Source of the DNA: JANQEU01 sp965601455
GTDB lineage: Bacteria; Bacteroidota; Bacteroidia; Cytophagales; Cyclobacteriaceae
NCBI GenBank assembly: GCA_965601455.1
Contig: OZ271831.1
Coordinates: forward strand, 1,612,001 to 1,676,000
Length of the DNA stretch: 64,000 nt
Direction: 5' to 3'
In this document: positions 59,067 through 64,000 of the stretch, one piece after another
Layout of the letters: every line of letters begins with the position of its first letter
Position numbering within the stretch: the stretch's first letter is position 1
Notes under the pieces: generated by a model
The model's database searches: none
What the model was told of the DNA's origin: nothing
The model's input: only the letters and a program-made list of their open reading frames with translations
Program-made: the position numbers and the translations under genes

Positions 59067-59666
59067 CTAACCGTCAAGTTGTAAATCCGACTGATCATAC
59101 CTGATAAATCCATCTTCTGTCGGTAACTGTCTCTTCAGTAACCAAAACTTCCTTGCACTTTTCAGACTTTCACCAGGATTGTCCTTCAGGAAGTCTCTTG
59201 TGTATTGGTTGAACATGTTATTGTCGGCAATTTCACGTTCAAAATCAGGATTGTCTTTTCGTTTTTCAAGTCTGCGATATTCGTCCACGGCATGAGCGAG
59301 AGTCTTACCTTCATTGCTTTTGACCCAGTCCATAAAATCACTGTGGCAAGAGAATTTTCCCTCAATTTGGCTTTTCATGAAACGTCGAAAGTTGGGGCCA
59401 AAAGAGACGTTGTCAGTTATAATGGTATCAAGTGATAGTTCTGATTTGGCCCAATTGAATTTTGATTGAGTTTTCTTTCTATTGGCCTCTGGTTTCAGTT
59501 TGCCGTCATTATCCAGGGCGTACATGATTCGGTCTCTTAAATCGAATTTTCTACCTGTGTAAGGTAATCCTGAGCGCTTGCAAATGGTTACCAATTCTTC
59601 CTTTAGCCAGTACCATTTATTGAATTCCTCTCCGGATTTGATGTCCTCAAAGGCGGGTCTACTCAT
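59067..59666 (-). CDS. SAP/DUF6434-type protein
   Basis: 199 residues. The N-terminal 50 residues, with ELVTICKRSGLPYTGRKFDL and RDRIMYALD, look like a SAP-type helix-turn-helix nucleic-acid-binding motif; the middle FNWAKSELSLDTIITDNVSF and FRRFMKSQIEGKFSCHSDFM resemble DUF6434. The second half (QYTRDFLKDNPGESLKSARK) occurs in related Bacteroidota proteins. A DNA-binding role is likely but unproven. It is convergent with the phosphoesterase gene. Confidence 0.75.
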   Translation of the reverse strand: MSRPAFEDIKSGEEFNKWYWLKEELVTICKRSGLPYTGRKFDLRDRIMYALDNDGKLKPEANRKKTQSKFNWAKSELSLDTIITDNVSFGPNFRRFMKSQIEGKFSCHSDFMDWVKSNEGKTLAHAVDEYRRLEKRKDNPDFEREIADNNMFNQYTRDFLKDNPGESLKSARKFWLLKRQLPTEDGFIRYDQSDLQLDG

Positions 59667-59696
59667 ATCATTTGGTTTTTTCTTACTAACACACTT

Positions 59697-60761
59697 CTAC
59701 TCATATAGATTTCTAATGAGTATTTCCCTAAGGTTGGAGGCATCTCCGAAGGAATCAGGATTGAAACGATCATCGTTACTAAGAATGACTATAGTGTAAT
59801 TGTCATCTGTGAGACGGACCAAAACGACATTGGCCCCAAGTATACCACCTCTTCGTTCCATAACTAAAGGACTTCCATTGGCATAAGGGTACTGGTAGTT
59901 CCATACACCATAACCCGAGTAGTTGAATTCCGGGTAGGACTTTGAAAGGAGCTTTTTGCTTTCATCGGAAAGCAGCTGATTGGAATAAAGGGCCTGATCT
60001 AGCCTAAGAAGATCTGTGGTTGTAGAGTACATACTGCCTGCTGCGTAAAAATTCTCTATGTAGAATAAAGGGTCTTGCTTCAATCCTTTTCCCTTTTCAC
60101 TATAGGTGTAAGCAAAATTATTCGGATAATTTCCATACTGGAGGAATCCCGTTTCATTCATTAACAAAGGTTTCAAAATGGTATTCTCTATCTCCTCCTC
60201 CCATGAGTTTCCCGTCAACTTTTCGATAATCAACGCCAAAAGGACGTAATCGAGATTATTATATCGGAATTGACCTAAGGAGGTTTTAGACCGATAGGCT
60301 AACACCTCTTCGACCCAGTTCTTTGGTTCGAATTTTTGCCTGTATAGTCTGTCTTTTTCTTTGGGTAATCCTGAAATGTGAAGTAGGAGGTGGTGGATGG
60401 AAACCTGTTCAGGAATGAGTGCTTCGTACTCTGGTAAGAATTTGGTGACTGGATGATCAAGTGATAGGGTACCTTTATCCACTAACTGTAGCACCTTGAT
60501 GCTCGTGAACATCTTGGTAACAGATGCTATGGAATAGTGGTATTGATTTCGAATAGTATCAGGGGTTGAGTAGTAGGCAAGTCCGTAAGACTGGTGGAAA
60601 ATTGGATTACCTTGTTTGGCGACTAAAATGGTCCCAGAGAACCCATTTTGATTGATATATTTTCCTACCTCATTGGCAATTGTAAGGTCACTTATAACTT
60701 GTGAATAGATGGATGTAATCAGGACATGAAACAAGACTATAATTATGAATATTCTATACAT
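59697..60761 (-). CDS. Serine hydrolase of the beta-lactamase fold, exported
   Basis: 354 residues with a signal peptide (IFIIIVLFHVLITSIYSQV). YSIASVTKMFTSIKVLQL holds SxxK, FRYNNLDYVLLALIIEKLTG the YxN motif, and MERRGGILGANVVLVRL the third loop (HxG replaced by GG). Sequence is closest to the hydrolase at 45565-46638 by its early motifs. Substrate unknown. Confidence 0.9.
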   Translation of the reverse strand: MYRIFIIIVLFHVLITSIYSQVISDLTIANEVGKYINQNGFSGTILVAKQGNPIFHQSYGLAYYSTPDTIRNQYHYSIASVTKMFTSIKVLQLVDKGTLSLDHPVTKFLPEYEALIPEQVSIHHLLLHISGLPKEKDRLYRQKFEPKNWVEEVLAYRSKTSLGQFRYNNLDYVLLALIIEKLTGNSWEEEIENTILKPLLMNETGFLQYGNYPNNFAYTYSEKGKGLKQDPLFYIENFYAAGSMYSTTTDLLRLDQALYSNQLLSDESKKLLSKSYPEFNYSGYGVWNYQYPYANGSPLVMERRGGILGANVVLVRLTDDNYTIVILSNDDRFNPDSFGDASNLREILIRNLYE

Positions 60762-60803
60762 GATAAAGTAGTTAACTCTTCACACTTACTCAGTACCACT
60801 GCA

Positions 60804-61616
60804 TTATATGAAGTAATTATTTACGATTTCAATCACCTCATTGCTTCTCAGTATTCTGAAGTGTCCGGTACCTTCAACCTCTGTGAACTCCGACTCTTGC
60901 CAGTTTTCGGATACACGTCTTGAGATCTTGACAGGTATGACTTTGTCATTTTTGTCGTGGATGATTAAAGATTGCCTGACGTTGATATCTTTTACAAAAG
61001 AGCTCACATTGAGATCATTGACGTCTTTGCCGATTTCCATCTCCAGTTTTCTGATTAGTCTATTTTTGACTTTATCGGTGACTCCGACTGTGGATGCCAC
61101 ATCGTCAATACGTTCTCTAAACTTGTCAGGGGTAGTTAGTAATACATACTTGTCAATTTCCAGTTCAGGGTTGTTGTAGAGGGCATATGTGGTTGCCACT
61201 CCTCCAAATGAATGACTTATCAAATTTTTAACTTGGAATTTCCTTATCAGAAGACCGACCAATTCTGTGAACTCGAAAAGACTGGTTTTACCTTTTGTGC
61301 TGAATCCATGAGACGGTGCATCAAAAGCGTAAACAGTAAAATCGTTTCTTAAGAGTTCTTCAACCAAATCTGAAAAGTTACCGGCCTGACCTTCCCAACC
61401 ATGAATGAGAAGTATGGTTTTTTTCCCACCCTCCCAGGAATAAAGTTGAATATCAAAATCTCCGAATTTTAATATCTCCTTTTTCGCCCTGTTAAGTGTA
61501 GCCAATTCGTTCTTGCGTAGCTTCCTAACCTGAGGGTTGGTTAGCTGGTTGTATGCAAAAGAGGTAACAATCCCTGGAAACAGCACGGATAGGGTTCTGA
61601 CTAACTGTTTTCTCAT
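60804..61616 (-). CDS. Alpha/beta hydrolase
   Basis: 270 residues. An N-terminal hydrophobic stretch (LSVLFPGIVTSFAYNQLTN) may be a membrane anchor. LLIHGWEGQAGNFSDLVEEL is the oxyanion HG motif, NLISHSFGGVATTYALYN the nucleophile (SHSFGG), SLIIHDKNDKVIP the acid and GTGHFRILRSNEV the His. Typical of carboxylesterase/proline-iminopeptidase-like enzymes; substrate unknown. Confidence 0.9.
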   Translation of the reverse strand: MRKQLVRTLSVLFPGIVTSFAYNQLTNPQVRKLRKNELATLNRAKKEILKFGDFDIQLYSWEGGKKTILLIHGWEGQAGNFSDLVEELLRNDFTVYAFDAPSHGFSTKGKTSLFEFTELVGLLIRKFQVKNLISHSFGGVATTYALYNNPELEIDKYVLLTTPDKFRERIDDVASTVGVTDKVKNRLIRKLEMEIGKDVNDLNVSSFVKDINVRQSLIIHDKNDKVIPVKISRRVSENWQESEFTEVEGTGHFRILRSNEVIEIVNNYFI

Positions 61617-61884
61617 TTCAAATTCTGGCAGTTGCTCAATGGTTTCGACCTTTGTATAGGCTGATTAGTGTAAAGATCAAAAACCAAAATGGTGTCGAAA
61701 GTTCCAATTTCCCGGTTTTTGAATTAGGCGACATCTTTCACGGTATATGTTATGTAGAATACATTCAAGCTAGTTGTACACCTAATTTTGTAAAGTTTTG
61801 AATACTTCGACGTTAGTATTGTTCGGGTATTGAATGAGTAACACATTTTCAATTCCAATAATTTTAATCACTGTTAAAACGAAA

Positions 61885-63432
61885 ATGAAACGTTCACTTA
61901 CAGGGCTTTTGATTTTTATCACAAGCCTCAGTCAATTACAGGCTCAGGCGATCGATGATGCCTTTTTCGATCGCGTGGATAGCTTTTTGAAAAGGCACGT
62001 CAAGGACGATAGAGTGGCCTATAAGTCTATCGGAAAGGATAAGGAGTTTACCAAGCTTCTGAATGATATTGAGACGGCTTCACTTTTGGGTAAAGATGAT
62101 GCTACACGACAGGCATTTTTGATAAACGCATACAATCTGTTAGTGTTGAAAGGTGTAGTCGACGCATATCCATTGCAATCGGTATTGGACATCAATGGCT
62201 TTTTTGATGCCAAAAAGTATACGGTGGCTGGTGAGGAGATGACGCTTAATGATCTGGAGAAAAAGGAATTATTACGAACCTATGAAGACCCTCGTTTTCA
62301 TTTTGTACTGGTTTGTGGGGCCATCGGTTGTCCGCCAATCACTCCCTTTGCATACACACCTGAGAGGCTGGAAGAGCAATTAGAAGCTCAGACGAAGAAG
62401 GCCCTAAATGATCCGGTTTTCATCAAGGTCAACGATGAAGAAAAAGAGGTGAAGCTCTCCCAGATTTTCGAGTGGTATACCAACGACTTTGGAGGTTCGA
62501 AATTAAAAGCTTTACAATATATAAACAGGTACCGGATAGATCCTATCCCCGAATCCTATAGGATAGGTTACTATTCTTACGACTGGAATTTGAATACTAT
62601 TGCAAGTGCTGTTGACGTTGCCCCATCTACTGGTGGCAACGGGACAGCGAACAACTCAATTCGTTATGTAGTCTCCGCTACTATACCCGCAGGCACTACG
62701 GAGACCAAAATCTTCAATAATCTTTATTCACAGGTATTGGAAAATGAAGACGGTGCCGAAGACCGCTCTACTTTTTTTACCTCATTCATTACTTCGCTTT
62801 ACGCCATAAATTACCGCTTTATGGCAGGTATTGAAGCACGTTATCGTTCGGTACTCAACTCTCCCAATCCTTCTACTCCTTTTTCCGTTTTTGGCGGTGG
62901 GGACTCTCAACAGTTTAGACATGGGGTGACCACAATAGGTCCTAAAATCCGCTGGGCTCCCGTACCCAAATGGGGAAATTTTTCTATTCAAAGTGCTTTT
63001 TGGATACCGCTAGGAGGTGAACTGGAAGGAAGTAGTGAACAACCTTGGGTGGATTGGAATAATGCGACCTGGTGGACCCAGGTATTCAATGATTTTACTC
63101 TAGGAAGTAACTTTTCATTATTCACTGAAATTGATTTTTTAATAGAAGATATCGGAGGAGCGGACGATGCACTAAACCGAATTTCGACTCCTGCTACGGT
63201 CATACTTAGTTTCTTCCCTAATCCAGCTACCACCCTGTATGCCCTAAATGGTTTTTCACCTTTTTGGTCACCCGACTTAGATTACTTCTACCAATCCGGC
63301 TTGGGAGCAAAGTACTTGTTCAATCGCAATTTTGAATTGGAAGTACTCTACACCTATTTCACCAACTCCTTTCTTCAGGATAATAATGGAAGAGCCTCAA
63401 CCATTAACTTTGGAGTGAGATTTAACAGGTAA
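61885..63432 (+). CDS. DUF547 domain fused to a C-terminal beta-barrel-like domain
   Basis: 515 residues from the ATG at 61885 (signal peptide KRSLTGLLIFITSLSQLQAQ); a Met at 61834 is an alternative with a poor leader. Residues ~25-240 are DUF547: QAFLINAYNLLVLKGVV, then FHFVLVCGAIGCPPITPFAY with the putative catalytic Cys. The remaining ~270 residues (RYVVSATIPAGTTETKIFNN to INFGVRFNR, ending in the aromatic-Asn-Arg pattern) have beta-strand periodicity of an outer-membrane barrel. DUF547 is usually a stand-alone domain, so this fusion is unusual. The BamA/TamA-like gene begins four bases after its stop. Confidence 0.82.
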   Translation: MKRSLTGLLIFITSLSQLQAQAIDDAFFDRVDSFLKRHVKDDRVAYKSIGKDKEFTKLLNDIETASLLGKDDATRQAFLINAYNLLVLKGVVDAYPLQSVLDINGFFDAKKYTVAGEEMTLNDLEKKELLRTYEDPRFHFVLVCGAIGCPPITPFAYTPERLEEQLEAQTKKALNDPVFIKVNDEEKEVKLSQIFEWYTNDFGGSKLKALQYINRYRIDPIPESYRIGYYSYDWNLNTIASAVDVAPSTGGNGTANNSIRYVVSATIPAGTTETKIFNNLYSQVLENEDGAEDRSTFFTSFITSLYAINYRFMAGIEARYRSVLNSPNPSTPFSVFGGGDSQQFRHGVTTIGPKIRWAPVPKWGNFSIQSAFWIPLGGELEGSSEQPWVDWNNATWWTQVFNDFTLGSNFSLFTEIDFLIEDIGGADDALNRISTPATVILSFFPNPATTLYALNGFSPFWSPDLDYFYQSGLGAKYLFNRNFELEVLYTYFTNSFLQDNNGRASTINFGVRFNR

Positions 63433-63435
63433 CCT

Positions 63436-64000
63436 GTGTTCACTTCGTTTTCCACAAAATTTCTAAAAACATTCATTTACATCTTTTGCTCGTTGACAGC
63501 AATAGAGGGCTTTAGCCAGTTAACTGTACAACAGATTGACTGGAAAGGGCTGGAAAGAACAAAGGCAAGCCATCTTTTTCGTTTCGTTGAGCTTCAAACC
63601 GGAGATAACTACGATCCTTCCTTGATGTTGGAGGACGAGCAGCAGATAAGGAATCTTCCTTCCATTCTCAATGTAACCGGCCAGGTAGACAGCACCTCAC
63701 AAGGAGTCAGGATCACATATGAAGTAGAGGAGGCGATCACTTTCTTTCCTATCGTAAACTTCGGAGGACTAAGAGATAATGTATGGGTTCAGCTGGGTGC
63801 CACTGAACAGAATATGCTAGGTAAGGGCATTCAAACCACTGCGTTTTACCAGAATAATGATAATCGCCATAATGGACAATTTCATCTTCGAAACCCATAT
63901 CTAAGAGGTAGCAGGTGGGGTGCCAGTTTTGGTTTAACAAATTGGGCATCTGTTGAGCCTCTTTTCTTTGAAGGCGGCAACACAGTTTACTATTTATACG
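63436..64000 (+). CDS. BamA/TamA-like outer-membrane protein, partial
   Basis: The 5' 188 codons of a gene running off the window, read from GTG 63436. KFLKTFIYIFCSLTAIEGFS is a signal peptide. VQQIDWKGLERTKASHLFRF and IRNLPSILNVTGQVDSTSQG with VRITYEVEEAITFFPIVNFG resemble a POTRA domain (the FxG and Y-x-V-x-E pattern). GATEQNMLGKGIQTTAFYQN and FHLRNPYLRGSRWG then start the 16-strand barrel. A role in outer-membrane assembly is likely. Four bases separate it from the DUF547 fusion gene, suggesting co-transcription. Confidence 0.85.
   Translation, partial: MFTSFSTKFLKTFIYIFCSLTAIEGFSQLTVQQIDWKGLERTKASHLFRFVELQTGDNYDPSLMLEDEQQIRNLPSILNVTGQVDSTSQGVRITYEVEEAITFFPIVNFGGLRDNVWVQLGATEQNMLGKGIQTTAFYQNNDNRHNGQFHLRNPYLRGSRWGASFGLTNWASVEPLFFEGGNTVYYLY

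Noticed and set aside
1..64000. CRISPR arrays, tRNA or rRNA genes, insertion sequences, prophage genes
   Set aside because: No short regular repeats with spacers, no cloverleaf-like or ribosomal sequences, and no transposase or phage structural gene were seen by reading both strands; a tRNA scan would be needed to be certain.

Overview
The window looks like chromosomal DNA of a Bacteroidota bacterium, probably a marine Cytophagales relative. This rests on the many lipoproteins and exported hydrolases, a TonB-dependent receptor with a carboxypeptidase-like N-terminal domain, FISUMP, DUF6702, DUF3667 and DUF547 families, AraC-type regulators, and moderate GC. No rRNA, tRNA, CRISPR array, insertion sequence or prophage was recognised.

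Region 1 (1 to about 10,206) is the most unusual part. It is a one-directional (minus strand) series of single-gene or two-gene units separated by imperfect inverted repeats with the geometry of integron attC sites. Each repeat opens with an RYYYAAC-like core and closes with a GTTRRRY-like core. The 5' core of most units is the reverse complement of the core found at the 3' end of the same unit, and differs from the cores of neighbouring units. That is the pattern left by circular gene cassettes. Four of the attC-like elements are 235-238 bp, far longer than classical 59-base elements, one is 222 bp, and two are short (67 and 117 bp). No integron integrase is visible, so within this window it is a CALIN-type array. 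From right to left the cargo is an exported protein, a RelE/ParE toxin with its antitoxin, a membrane-anchored propeller-like protein, a small lipoprotein, a HEPN-domain protein, a macro-domain membrane protein with a cytidylyltransferase-like enzyme, a lipoprotein, an FRG-domain protein, and a TolB-like protein cut by the window edge. Several of these families are typical of phage defence or toxin-antitoxin functions.

Region 2 (10.5-26.4 kb) is housekeeping and cell-envelope material: M20, M48, M28 and M3 peptidases, GNAT/YoaP, DUF6702, FISUMP, an SDR-DUF2867 protein, a SnoaL-like protein, HupE/UreJ, MsrB, and a 1181-residue fusion of an AraC-type membrane regulator to a MacB/FtsX permease.

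Region 3 (26.4-37.7 kb) holds a tandem UspA protein, an LCIB/theta-type carbonic-anhydrase-like protein, an SsuABC/THI5-like ABC transporter divergent from a TonB receptor, and a three-gene [FeFe]-hydrogenase operon (NuoE-like, NuoF-like, HydA).

Region 4 (37.9-64 kb) is rich in exported hydrolases: a PSD-like lipoprotein, gamma-glutamyltransferase, four serine hydrolases of the beta-lactamase fold and three alpha/beta hydrolases. It also has small regulatory neighbourhoods: HxlR with a DJ-1-like protein, AraC with a CxxCH protein, DUF1772 and NmrA, and an alpha/beta hydrolase with an ECF sigma factor and a membrane protein. It ends with a DUF547/beta-barrel fusion followed by the start of a BamA/TamA-like protein that runs off the window.
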